A stretch of 24,297 nucleotides of DNA from Rhodospira sp. (lineage in GTDB: Bacteria > Pseudomonadota > Alphaproteobacteria > Rhodospirillales > Rhodospirillaceae). Location of the stretch: assembly GCA_028277295.1 (NCBI GenBank), contig JANQGN010000061.1, positions 1 to 24,297 of the forward strand. The letters run 5' to 3'. The position numbers and the translations under genes are program-made. Below the pieces are notes generated by a model that was given only the letters and a program-made list of their open reading frames with translations, searched no databases and was not told the DNA's origin. This document shows, piece after piece, positions 15,856-24,153 of this stretch (positions are counted from its first letter, which is position 1; each line of letters starts with the position of its first letter).

Positions 15856-16947
15856 TTACTTGATGCCAAGAACCGGTCCGTGCTGCTGGAGGAAGGCCTT
15901 CCCTTGCCGGTACCCCAAACGGAAAAGGCGCTCCAGATTTGATCTGGACCAATCAAGAGCGGTGGCATGCCACCCATCCGGAATCGGGAAATCAAGGGTC
16001 ATCTCGCGGATGGGCTTGCGTTCATACTCTTGCGCCTCGTTCCATTCCTTTACTTTTATGCGGAACAGCTCAAGATTGGCCTGACTCAACGGAACAAGCG
16101 CCGTTATGATGGACTGTCCATAGGCCTGCCACAGGTTGCGGGGAGGCTGGAGATATTTGGCGTTTCCAAATGTATTGAAGATAACGACATTGTCGATGAG
16201 GTTGCGCGTGTCGTCCATATACTGGAAGATGCCACGAAAATTGAACGCTTCCTGGGTAGCACCCTCTATGTAGTTCTTTCCGTTTCTCAGGGTCGGGGGA
16301 TAGACAAAGGGAAAGGCACCCGTCGCGCCGAGAACCTCGGGCGTGATGTCATCCTTGGAAAAGACCTGCATGCGGTGATCCGTGAGACAATAACTGTTCA
16401 GGTAAACCTCTTCATCCGCCCTCTTCAGCTTGTCGAAATCGACGAGTTCACTGATAAAGGGTGTATGGGCACAGAGCCCCTTGGACCAAGGCGTGACGAC
16501 GGCTGGCGTGGTCATGGCCCACCAGGCCTGGATCAAGTCACTGATCAGTTTTTGTCTCTCGGTCATGTTGGACTGGTTCACGATGCGGCGGTAACCGGGC
16601 GCCTTGGACAGCACGAAACGGTAGGCTTCCGCCATCTTTCCCGACTTTTGGAAGACTTTGTAGTTGATCGGAAGCAGTTTATATATGGGGTCCGAGATTC
16701 CGAAGTTTATGGATTGCTTGAGGGCATTGACCCGATCCGTCCCCTTGGGCGCCAGGTATGTCAGCGCGACCGCGCCACCGGCACCGGCGCCGGTGATCAC
16801 ATCGAAGCGAAGGCCGGCTTGCTCGAAGGCGAGCAAGGCACCGGTCATCAGGGTGAAATTCGGTGCCCCACCACCCAGAACGAGGGCGTTGACGGGTCTG
16901 TTCTTTGTCGTTGGATCAATAATGCCTTCGCCATCTTCGGTCAGCAT
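15856..16947 (-). CDS. Patatin-fold protein lacking the catalytic Ser-Asp dyad
   Basis: A 363-aa protein whose N-terminus follows the patatin plan: strand, oxyanion loop LGGGAPNFTLMTGALLAF (24-41), then FDVITGAGAGGAVAL (48-62) at the nucleophile elbow. The canonical GxSxG is GAGAG (53-57), so the Ser is Gly55, and the usual DGG/DGA is EGA (228-230). Lipid acyl hydrolase activity is therefore not expected by the normal mechanism. The frame is intact, which argues for a kept non-hydrolytic or altered role, perhaps acyl or lipid binding. ATG 16947 has GGAG 9 nt upstream; a TTG start 15 nt earlier is less likely. It follows the PKS by 86 nt with its own promoter. Its G+C is markedly lower than its neighbours', suggesting transfer. 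Confidence 0.85.
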   Translation of the reverse strand: MLTEDGEGIIDPTTKNRPVNALVLGGGAPNFTLMTGALLAFEQAGLRFDVITGAGAGGAVALTYLAPKGTDRVNALKQSINFGISDPIYKLLPINYKVFQKSGKMAEAYRFVLSKAPGYRRIVNQSNMTERQKLISDLIQAWWAMTTPAVVTPWSKGLCAHTPFISELVDFDKLKRADEEVYLNSYCLTDHRMQVFSKDDITPEVLGATGAFPFVYPPTLRNGKNYIEGATQEAFNFRGIFQYMDDTRNLIDNVVIFNTFGNAKYLQPPRNLWQAYGQSIITALVPLSQANLELFRIKVKEWNEAQEYERKPIREMTLDFPIPDGWHATALDWSRSNLERLFRLGYRQGKAFLQQHGPVLGIK

Positions 16948-16967
16948 GATCGCGCACTCCAAAAACG

Positions 16968-16996
16968 AGTATACCCAGGTTCATAAAAGCGACCAA
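16968..16996 (-). promoter_or_regulatory. Sigma-70-type promoter of the patatin-like gene
   Basis: On the minus strand TTGGTC (16991-16996) is followed by exactly 17 bp and TATACT (16968-16973), a 5/6 match to the -10 consensus. It sits about 20 bp before the patatin-like ATG, leaving a very short leader that still includes the GGAG site. It lies in the 86-bp gap after the PKS stop and would allow expression independent of the PKS. Confidence 0.6.
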
Positions 16997-17033
16997 TGAC
17001 GTCACGGGCCGAGGCGGTGGCGAGAAATGCGGG

Positions 17034-20000
17034 CTAGCTCGGCGGCGCGGAGAGTTCCCGCGCGATCACCCGTTGAATGAAGGCCGCGTCCTCGAAGACT
17101 GAATAGTGTGTGCCCTCCCGCATATGCACGTTCAAGCGGTCGTTGGTGAACCGCCCCCACCCCAGCACATCTTCGCGGGACACATACGGGTCGCCGCGTG
17201 AGACGAAACACGTAATGGGAATGTTCCAGGGGCGCCCGGGCCGGTGGCGGTACTCGAAGGTCATTTCGAACTCGGCGCGCACGGCGGGTAGCATCAGGCG
17301 GCGCAGGTCCGGGTCGTCCAGAAACTCGTCCGAGGCGGCCATGTCGAACTGACGGACGATGCTCGCGAACACGTCGTCGGGCTGACCGTACGGGGGCACC
17401 AGGGGCTGATAGCCCTTCAGTCCGGCCAGGTGTCGGGCCAGGCGCCGCTCGAAGAGGCCGGCCGTCCGCACCCGGTCCGGCGGCCGCGCGCCCGAACAGA
17501 ACAGATGGCGAGGCCGGGGCCGTCCCGACTCCACGAGGGCGCGCGCTGTCTCATAGAGGGTCAAGCCACCCAGGCAATGACCGAACAGCGCATAGGGCCG
17601 GTCCAGCAGCCCGTCCATCGCCGTGACGACGCTGGTCACGAAGGTTTCCATGTCGCGGACGGGGGGTTCGTGGATACGCGACAGGCGTCCCGGGGGCTCC
17701 ACCGCGATCATCTCGATGGTCGGGTCCGCCTGGGGCGCCCAGGTCTGATAGGCCGCCGACCCGCCCCCGGCGAAGGGGAAGCAAAACAGGCGAAAGCTCG
17801 GGGCCTCCCGCGGGGTGACGGGCGTGAGCCAGGTCCCGGCGGCGGGCCGGGCACCGGTCGTGGCGGCGGCGCGGCCCAAAGGCTTGGCCGTCGCCGGGGG
17901 CGGGGCGGTGAGGACATCGCCCGCCGCCGCCGCTCCGTCATCCCTTTCGGTGTCCCCGGCGCGGGCGGCCGGCGGCGCGGGCGCGGGCGCCACGGCCTCC
18001 ACGCCGCTCAGATCGGACCACACCTCGTCGATAACCTGGGCGATGGGGGGACCCTGGATCAGCTTGACCGCGGGGATCCGCACGCCGGTGGCCGCCTCGA
18101 CGCGATTGATGAGGGTCACGGCCATGAGGGAGTCCAACCCCAGGTCCCGCAAGGGTCGCTCCGGATCGGGCGGCGATCCCATGCCCAGGGTGGCCGCCGC
18201 CTGGCCGGTCAGGAAGTCGGTGAGGGCCGCCCGCCGGTCCTCGGGGTCACCGTTCGTCAGGCGGGCGCGCAAGGCGGCCGCGTCGTCGGCCGGCCCGTCC
18301 TCCGACGCCGGGGCCACCAGTTCGGCGTAGAACGGCGGTGGCGCCTGGAACTGACGCAGGAACAGGGACCAGTCGGTCAGCGTCACCACGGCCTGGGTCA
18401 TGTGGCCGCTGAACAGGGTGTCAAAGGCCGTCCGCCCCAGCGCGGGGGGAATGTAGTCCATGCCCCGGGCGCGCCAGATGGCGGCGCCGCGCTCACCCAG
18501 GTCCTCGGCCAGTCCGGCCTCGGCCCAGGGCCCCCAGTTGATGGACTGGGCCGGCAGCCCCAGGGCGCGGCGGTGGGCGGCGAGCGCGTCCAGACAGGCG
18601 TTGCCCGCCGTGTAGTTGGTCTGCCCGGCGGAGCCGATCACCGACAGGACGGATGAAAACAGCACGAACTCGTCCAGGGGCAGGCCGGCGGACTCCCGGT
18701 GCAGCATCCAGGCGGCGTCGAGCTTCGGGGCCAGCGCTTCCCGGAACCGCGCCCAGGTCATGCCCTCGGCCATGCCGTCCCGCAGCACGCCCGCCACGTG
18801 GTAAATGCCCCGCGTGGGCGGGTCCATGGCGCGCAGGTCGGTCATCAGGGCCGCCAGGTCGCCGGGATCGGAGACATCGGCCCGCGCCAGGACCACCTTG
18901 GCCCCCAGGGCTTCCAGGCGGGTCACCACCTCCTGGGCGTTGGCGGCCTCGGCGCCCCGGCGGCTGGCGAGCACGAGGGTCGGCTCGTGCCGGTTGCGGG
19001 CGATCCACGCCGCCGTCTCCACGCCCAGCGCCCCCAGTCCCCCGGTGACCAGATAGGTGCCGGGCTGTCCCCGGCTCACGCGGGCCGGGGGCGGCTCGGC
19101 GCGGACCAGGCGGGCGGCCCGCCGCTCGCCGCCACGGAACGCCACCTGGGTTTCGCCGTCGCCGGCGCGGAGCTGACGGGCGAGGGCCGCGCCCTCCCGC
19201 GCCGGATCACCGTTCGCCTCCAGGTCCACCAGGCCGCCCCAGGCGGCCGGAGCCTCCAGGGACAGGGTGCGCCCCAGGCCCCACAGCCCGGCCTGGAGCA
19301 CGTCGCAGGGTGCCTGGGCGCTGGTCACGGGCATCGCGCCCCGGGTGACCAGCCACAGACGCGGCGACGGGGTGAACCGGTCGCGCAGATCGCCGATGGC
19401 CTGGGCCCAGGCCAGGGCCGATCCCAGAACCTCCGCCTGAGCGGCCTCGTCGCCCCAGTCCACGGACCCCATGGGGCCGCTGTCCGGCCCGAGGAGGTGG
19501 ATGACGCCCAGGCCGTCCCGGTTGTCGCTGGCCAGGGTCTCCAGAAGGGCCCCCGCCGCCGCCCGGTCGCGGGGGACGTGGGCGTTCGGTATGGCGCGCG
19601 CCGCCGGTCCGAGCGCCTCGGCGAGGGCAGGGCCCAGGTCCCCCTGGTCGCCGCCAAGGATCAGCCATCGGTTCGGCGCCTTGGCCGGCGCCGTGTCGCC
19701 CGGCGACGGGGCGGGCAGGGGACGGGCGATCCAGGATGGCCGGTAGAGCCAGCCGTCGTCCTCCGGGCCGGCGGCCTGGAATAGGGACCTTGGCAGGACC
19801 TTGACCGTCAGGCCGTGGAAGGCGGCGACATCGCGCCCTTCCCGGTCGAAGACGGTCAGGTCGACCACGGAAACGTCATGCGCGCGCGCCGGACGGCGCC
19901 GCGCGTGGACCCAGAGTTCCCGCTCCTCGACGGGGCGGGTCTCGAACCGTTCCAGTGAAATGGGCAGGGCCACCTCGGTACCCGCCGGTGGCGGCGCGGT

Positions 20001-23000
20001 GAAATCCCCGTATCCTTCGAGCACGGCGGGATAGAGATGCAGGCAGGCGTCCAGCACGGCCGGATGGAGCACGCCATCAAGCAACAGCGGCAGGGCGTCC
20101 GGGGCGCGGACGCGGGCCAGGGCCTCGCCGTCGCCGCGCCAGAGGCTCTGGAGTCCCCGGAAGGCCGGGCCATAGCCGATGCCCAGTCCCCGAAGGACGG
20201 CATAATACCGTTCCACCCGGAGGGACTGTCCGCACCGGCGGCGCGTGGCCTCGGCGTCGAAGCGCTCTCGCGCCAGGTCGGCGTCTCCCCGGGGGGACGG
20301 ACGCACCAGGCCATCCATGTGGGATCGCCAGCTCCCCTGGCCCTCGGCCACCGCGCGGCTGGACAGGGTGAAGCGCACGGCGCCGCCAGGCACCGAGCCA
20401 TCTTCCTCCGCGCTCAGGGCCAGGTGGCCCTCGCGCTCGCCCTCGTCGGGCAGGATCATGGCCTCGGCGTGGGAGAGGTCGGCGATCTCCACCGGTGTGT
20501 TGCCGAACCGCTCCCGGGCCGCCACCAGGGCCGCCGCGAGCCCGACGGTGGTGGGCAGGACCACGGCATCGTGGATCCGGTGGTCGGCCAGCCAGGGCCA
20601 CCGGGCCGTGCCCCAGAGGGACCGGAAGCGCACCTCCGGCGGCGGCACGGGGAGCCTGTCCCCCGTCAAGGACCCGGACACGGGGGGCCCCGCGATCGCA
20701 GGGGTCGCGCCGGCGGTCGCGGCTGTCGCCTGGTCATCGGCCCACAGCCGCTCTCCCTGGAAGGCATAGGTGGGCAGCGAAAGACGGCGCGCGCCATGGC
20801 CCTGGTTCACCCTGGCCCAGTCGACGGCATACCCCCGGCTGTAGAGGGCGGCGGCCAGCTCCAGGACCCGGCGGCCATCGTCCTCGGGCACCGACAGGGT
20901 GGGGTGCCAGGCCAGGCCGTCCCCGGACACCGATCCCGAGCCCAGGGCTAGCAGGCTCTTGCCCGGGCCTAGCTCGACAAAGTCGGTGACGCCCAGGGCC
21001 GCCAGGCCGCGCGCGGCGTCGGCATAGCGCACCGCGCCCCGGGCCTGATCGGGCCAGTAGGCGGCGTCCGGAGCGGTCTCCAGGCGGGCGCCGGTGAAGG
21101 TGGAAATCCAGGGCAGACACGGGGCGGTGGCGGGCACGGCCTCGGCGGCGGCGCGCAGGTCGGCCAGCATGGGATCCATCAGCGGCGAATGGAAGGCATG
21201 GGAGACCGTCAGCCGTTTGAAGCCAATGGCGCGGTCCTCCGCCACGCTCAGGGCGGCCTCCAGGGCGCTTTCGGACCCCGAGATCACCGTGGCCATTGGC
21301 CCGTTGATGGCGGCGATGGCCAGGTCTGTCCGGCCCACCGCCTCCATCAGGTCCTGGACGGCGGTTTCCTCGGCGAGCAGGGCGGCCATGGCTCCGCCCG
21401 GGGGCAGGGCCTGCATCAGCCGCGCCCGGGTGGCGACCAGCCGGGCCGCCGCGTCCAGGTCGAGCACCCCGGCCACGCGGGCGGCGGCGAACTCGCCGAT
21501 GCTGTGCCCAACGACGCCCGTGGGACGCAGCCCCCACGCCTCAAGCAGGGCCGCAAGCGCGTGTTCCACCGCGAACAGGCAGGGCTGGGTGAAGCCCGTC
21601 TGGTCGATCTGCGACCGATCCGCCTCGGCGTCTGGAAACAGCACCTCGAACAGGGGGCGCGGGAGATGCGGATCCAGGGCCCGCGCGGCGGCGTCCAGCG
21701 CCTCGCGGAACACGGGTTCCGCCGCGTACAGGGCCCGGCCCATGCCCGCCACCTGGGCGCCCTGGCCACTGAACAGGAAGCCGAGGGCGCGATCCGTCCG
21801 GTCCGAGCGCGCCGGCTTGCGGTCGGCGGTGATGCCGTCCAGGCGCGAGACAAGCTCCTCGACCGAGGACACAACCAGGGCCAGGCGGTAGTCGAACGAC
21901 GCCCGCCCCACGGCCAGGGTGTGGCAGACGTCGCCCAGGTCGCACCCGGGGTTCTCCAGAAGCCAGGCGCGGTGCCGGGCGGCGGTGGCCTCCAGGGCTT
22001 CCGGGCTCTTGGCCGACAGGGCGAAGACCCAGGCCGTCCGCGGGGACGATGTCTCCCTGGGCGTGGCGGGCGGTCCCTGTTCCACGACGGCCGCCGCGTT
22101 GGTGCCGCCGATCCCCAGGGTGTTCACCAGGACCCGGCGCGGATGAGAGCCGTCCCGCGCCGGGAAGGTCTCGACCGCCGTGTTCACGGCGAACCCGGCG
22201 CTCTCCAGATCGAGTTGCGGATTGGGGCGCTGGAAATTGATGGTCGGCGGGATCACCCCGTCCTTCACCGCGAGCGTGGCCTTGATCAGGGACGCCAGGC
22301 CCGCCGTATGCTCGGCATGGCCAATATTGGGCTTCACCGATCCCAGCAAACGGCGAACGACCGGCGCGCGCCCCTCGGCCAGACCGAGGGCCAGCGTCAC
22401 CGCCTCGACCTCCCGGGGGTCTCCGACGATGGTGCCGGTCCCATGGCATTCCACATAGCCCACGCTGTCCGGATCCACCCTGGCGCGGGCGATGGCCGTC
22501 GCCATGGCATCGGCCTGGCTTCGGGCGCTGGTTCCCGCGTAGTTGGCCTTGCGCGCGCCGTCGTTGTTCACCGCGCTGCCGCGCAGGACGCCATGGATGG
22601 GGTCGCCGTCGGCCAATGCCCTGTCGAGGTCCTTGAGCAGCACGGCGGCGACGCCGCTGGCGAAATGGGTCCCGCTGGCCTCGGCGTCGAAGGTTCGGAT
22701 CCGCCCGTCCCGGGAGTACACCGATCCCTTCACCGCCCGATACCCGGACGCCAGGGGCACCCGGATGGTGGCGGCGGCGGCCATGGCCAGGTCGCATTCG
22801 CCGTTTTCGATGGCCCGGCGCGCCAGGTCCACCAGGACCATCGATGTGGAACAGGCGGTCTGCACATTCATGCTGGGGCCGGTCAAATCAAGCTTGAAGG
22901 AGATTCGCGTGCTCGCGAAGTCCTTGTCGTTCCCCAGATGCAGAACGCTGACCGTATGTCCCTTCGCGTCCGGATGGTTGCTCAAGACGTTGGTCAGGTA

Positions 23001-23402
23001 GTTGGTGACCACGCTGCCCGTGGCCGCGTAGACCCCCACCGGGCCCAGATGCCGGCCGGGCACGATGCCCGCGTCCTCGAAGGCTTCCCAGGCGACCTCG
23101 AGCATCAGGCGAATCTGGGGGTCGGTCAGCCGGGCCTCATGGGGCGAATAGCCGAAAAAGCCGGCGTCGAAGCGGTCCGCCTCGGGCACCGGGAAGGCCG
23201 CTTTCACGTAATCCGGATCCGCGACCAAGGCGGGATCGTTGCCCGCCTCGAGCAACTCAGCGTCCGTGAAGCGCGAGAGGGACTCGACGCCATCGAGAAG
23301 GTTGCGCCAGTAGGACTGCCTGTCCCGCGCGCCGGGGACACGACAAGCCATGCCAACGATTGCCACGGGGGTCGAGGCGTGGTCCCTCTGTCTCGATGTC
23401 AC
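17034..23402 (-). CDS. Single-module type I polyketide synthase KS-AT-DH-KR-ACP-TE
   Basis: A 2122-aa multienzyme. KS (about 10-440) has Cys184 in QTACSTS, His320 in ECHGTGT and His362 in NIGHAEH. AT (about 540-880) has GHSIGE with Ser634 and HAFH (735-738), the malonyl-CoA signature. DH (about 925-1205) has His941 in HRIHDAVVLP and Asp1118/His1122 in DACLH. After a structural half-KR, KR (about 1445-1625) has GGLGALG, Lys1560, Ser1584, Tyr1597, Asn1601 and LRD (1540-1542), suggesting B-type stereochemistry. ACP has Ser1758 in GLDSLM. An Ala/Pro linker (1800-1865) leads to TE (about 1868-2115) with Cys1943 in GHCLGG, Asp2071 and His2099. No ER or methyltransferase is seen. GTG start at 23402 overlaps the upstream gene by 4 nt, with GGAG 7 nt before it. 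It probably works iteratively; the product is unknown. Confidence 0.96.
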   Translation of the reverse strand: MTSRQRDHASTPVAIVGMACRVPGARDRQSYWRNLLDGVESLSRFTDAELLEAGNDPALVADPDYVKAAFPVPEADRFDAGFFGYSPHEARLTDPQIRLMLEVAWEAFEDAGIVPGRHLGPVGVYAATGSVVTNYLTNVLSNHPDAKGHTVSVLHLGNDKDFASTRISFKLDLTGPSMNVQTACSTSMVLVDLARRAIENGECDLAMAAAATIRVPLASGYRAVKGSVYSRDGRIRTFDAEASGTHFASGVAAVLLKDLDRALADGDPIHGVLRGSAVNNDGARKANYAGTSARSQADAMATAIARARVDPDSVGYVECHGTGTIVGDPREVEAVTLALGLAEGRAPVVRRLLGSVKPNIGHAEHTAGLASLIKATLAVKDGVIPPTINFQRPNPQLDLESAGFAVNTAVETFPARDGSHPRRVLVNTLGIGGTNAAAVVEQGPPATPRETSSPRTAWVFALSAKSPEALEATAARHRAWLLENPGCDLGDVCHTLAVGRASFDYRLALVVSSVEELVSRLDGITADRKPARSDRTDRALGFLFSGQGAQVAGMGRALYAAEPVFREALDAAARALDPHLPRPLFEVLFPDAEADRSQIDQTGFTQPCLFAVEHALAALLEAWGLRPTGVVGHSIGEFAAARVAGVLDLDAAARLVATRARLMQALPPGGAMAALLAEETAVQDLMEAVGRTDLAIAAINGPMATVISGSESALEAALSVAEDRAIGFKRLTVSHAFHSPLMDPMLADLRAAAEAVPATAPCLPWISTFTGARLETAPDAAYWPDQARGAVRYADAARGLAALGVTDFVELGPGKSLLALGSGSVSGDGLAWHPTLSVPEDDGRRVLELAAALYSRGYAVDWARVNQGHGARRLSLPTYAFQGERLWADDQATAATAGATPAIAGPPVSGSLTGDRLPVPPPEVRFRSLWGTARWPWLADHRIHDAVVLPTTVGLAAALVAARERFGNTPVEIADLSHAEAMILPDEGEREGHLALSAEEDGSVPGGAVRFTLSSRAVAEGQGSWRSHMDGLVRPSPRGDADLARERFDAEATRRRCGQSLRVERYYAVLRGLGIGYGPAFRGLQSLWRGDGEALARVRAPDALPLLLDGVLHPAVLDACLHLYPAVLEGYGDFTAPPPAGTEVALPISLERFETRPVEERELWVHARRRPARAHDVSVVDLTVFDREGRDVAAFHGLTVKVLPRSLFQAAGPEDDGWLYRPSWIARPLPAPSPGDTAPAKAPNRWLILGGDQGDLGPALAEALGPAARAIPNAHVPRDRAAAGALLETLASDNRDGLGVIHLLGPDSGPMGSVDWGDEAAQAEVLGSALAWAQAIGDLRDRFTPSPRLWLVTRGAMPVTSAQAPCDVLQAGLWGLGRTLSLEAPAAWGGLVDLEANGDPAREGAALARQLRAGDGETQVAFRGGERRAARLVRAEPPPARVSRGQPGTYLVTGGLGALGVETAAWIARNRHEPTLVLASRRGAEAANAQEVVTRLEALGAKVVLARADVSDPGDLAALMTDLRAMDPPTRGIYHVAGVLRDGMAEGMTWARFREALAPKLDAAWMLHRESAGLPLDEFVLFSSVLSVIGSAGQTNYTAGNACLDALAAHRRALGLPAQSINWGPWAEAGLAEDLGERGAAIWRARGMDYIPPALGRTAFDTLFSGHMTQAVVTLTDWSLFLRQFQAPPPFYAELVAPASEDGPADDAAALRARLTNGDPEDRRAALTDFLTGQAAATLGMGSPPDPERPLRDLGLDSLMAVTLINRVEAATGVRIPAVKLIQGPPIAQVIDEVWSDLSGVEAVAPAPAPPAARAGDTERDDGAAAAGDVLTAPPPATAKPLGRAAATTGARPAAGTWLTPVTPREAPSFRLFCFPFAGGGSAAYQTWAPQADPTIEMIAVEPPGRLSRIHEPPVRDMETFVTSVVTAMDGLLDRPYALFGHCLGGLTLYETARALVESGRPRPRHLFCSGARPPDRVRTAGLFERRLARHLAGLKGYQPLVPPYGQPDDVFASIVRQFDMAASDEFLDDPDLRRLMLPAVRAEFEMTFEYRHRPGRPWNIPITCFVSRGDPYVSREDVLGWGRFTNDRLNVHMREGTHYSVFEDAAFIQRVIARELSAPPS

Positions 23403-23722
23403 CAGTCCGCTCCGTCGCCCGCGTCGATCCCGCGCCGTGGACCCGGGTCAATATCCCGCAAGCGGTCGCGAGCCCGCTCGATCACCCCCTTGGTGGCCTC
23501 CAACTGGTCGACCACAATACTCATGATCCAGAACAGCATCTGAAGCCGGAACGCTCTTCGCTCACTCTGGGTCTGGCTGCGATCGGCCATCGTGGTCAGC
23601 AGCAATGGCAGAAAGGCGGACAGGCGGTCCCAAGCCGGGGTGGACGTTGTCGGGCCGCTGATCTCCACGTCCTCCATTCCGTGTTCGTCCGCACCACCTT
23701 TCATGCCATTAGACCCGTTCAC
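23399..23722 (-). CDS. Small unrecognised helical protein translationally coupled to the PKS
   Basis: A 107-aa protein of no family I recognise. The GTG start at 23722 is chosen because a perfect GGAGG (23729-23733) lies 6 nt upstream; an in-frame ATG at 23704 lacks a good site. Its TGA overlaps the PKS GTG by 4 nt, which argues it is real and made in step with the PKS. The first 30 residues are Gly-, Glu- and Asp-rich. The rest is predicted helical: TPAWDRLSAFLPLLLTTMAD, then a Trp/Met/Leu-rich stretch (RLQMLFWIMSIVVDQLEA) running into charged KGVIERARDRLRDI. Possible roles are a docking or scaffold helix for the PKS or a membrane-surface anchor. Both are guesses. Confidence 0.7.
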   Translation of the reverse strand: MNGSNGMKGGADEHGMEDVEISGPTTSTPAWDRLSAFLPLLLTTMADRSQTQSERRAFRLQMLFWIMSIVVDQLEATKGVIERARDRLRDIDPGPRRGIDAGDGADW

Positions 23723-24126
23723 CGTGTGCCTCCATGTAAGTAATGTCAATTTACGCCGTTTTCTTTTTTTAGGCCCCATTTTTCCACATGGGTTGTATGC
23801 CACGGTGAGCCGAGTTTTGGCAAACAGGAATAGTGGACGGTCATGGAATTTTCTCATCTATGCCTTGATCCAATCTGCTCCATATGCGCACCTTAATTAC
23901 ATAAAAACAACTTTGTCGTGATGGGACTGCGCGCCAACTTGTAATCGGGCGCGGCGGCACCGCGCGCGCCGCCGTGTCCCAAGCCTGGCGTCATGGGATC
24001 GAGAGGGTCATGGGATCGGGCAATGATGGTGGGCGCGGGCGTGTGCAAGGCGCCCGGGGGGCACAGGGCCGAGGTCGAAACGGGGACCTGCCGGTTACCC
24101 CGCGCCCGCCGCCTTGGTATCCGGGG
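23723..24126 (-). promoter_or_regulatory. Leader and intergenic region upstream of the small-protein/PKS operon
   Basis: No supported gene lies here. About 23735-23930 is strikingly AT-rich against the GC-rich flanks and probably holds the PKS-operon promoter, but I could not pick one -35/-10 pair with confidence. The same reading frame extends upstream of the GTG start to 23857, without a good ribosome site. Further right, CGGCGGC (23952-23958) pairs with GCCGCCG (23968-23974), a possible stop for read-through from gnd, and a 12-bp direct repeat occurs at 23990-24018. Confidence 0.4.
23990..24018. repeat. Tandem 12-bp direct repeat
   Basis: GTCATGGGATCG occurs at 23990-24001 and again at 24007-24018, with AGAGG between (17-bp period). 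Tandem half-sites of this size can be binding sites for a response regulator or similar protein. Chance or slippage is also possible. Confidence 0.4.
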
Positions 24127-24144
24127 GGATGAGGTATCTCATCC
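24127..24144 (-). terminator. Hairpin just after gnd
   Basis: GGATGAG (24127-24133) and CTCATCC (24138-24144) form a perfect 7-bp stem with a GTAT loop, 9 nt past the gnd stop codon on the minus strand. No T-tract follows, so termination may be partial or Rho-assisted. Confidence 0.45.
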
Positions 24145-24153
24145 GCCGCTGGT

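Noticed and set aside
15856..16947. Patatin-like gene as a decayed pseudogene
   Set aside because: The frame is complete over 363 codons with a good ribosome site and promoter; only the dyad residues differ, so a maintained pseudoenzyme is more likely than decay.
21189..23543. 784-codon open frame opposite the KS-AT part of the PKS
   Set aside because: Its residues are a shadow of the PKS codons, rich in Gly, Arg, Gln and His, with no domain motif.
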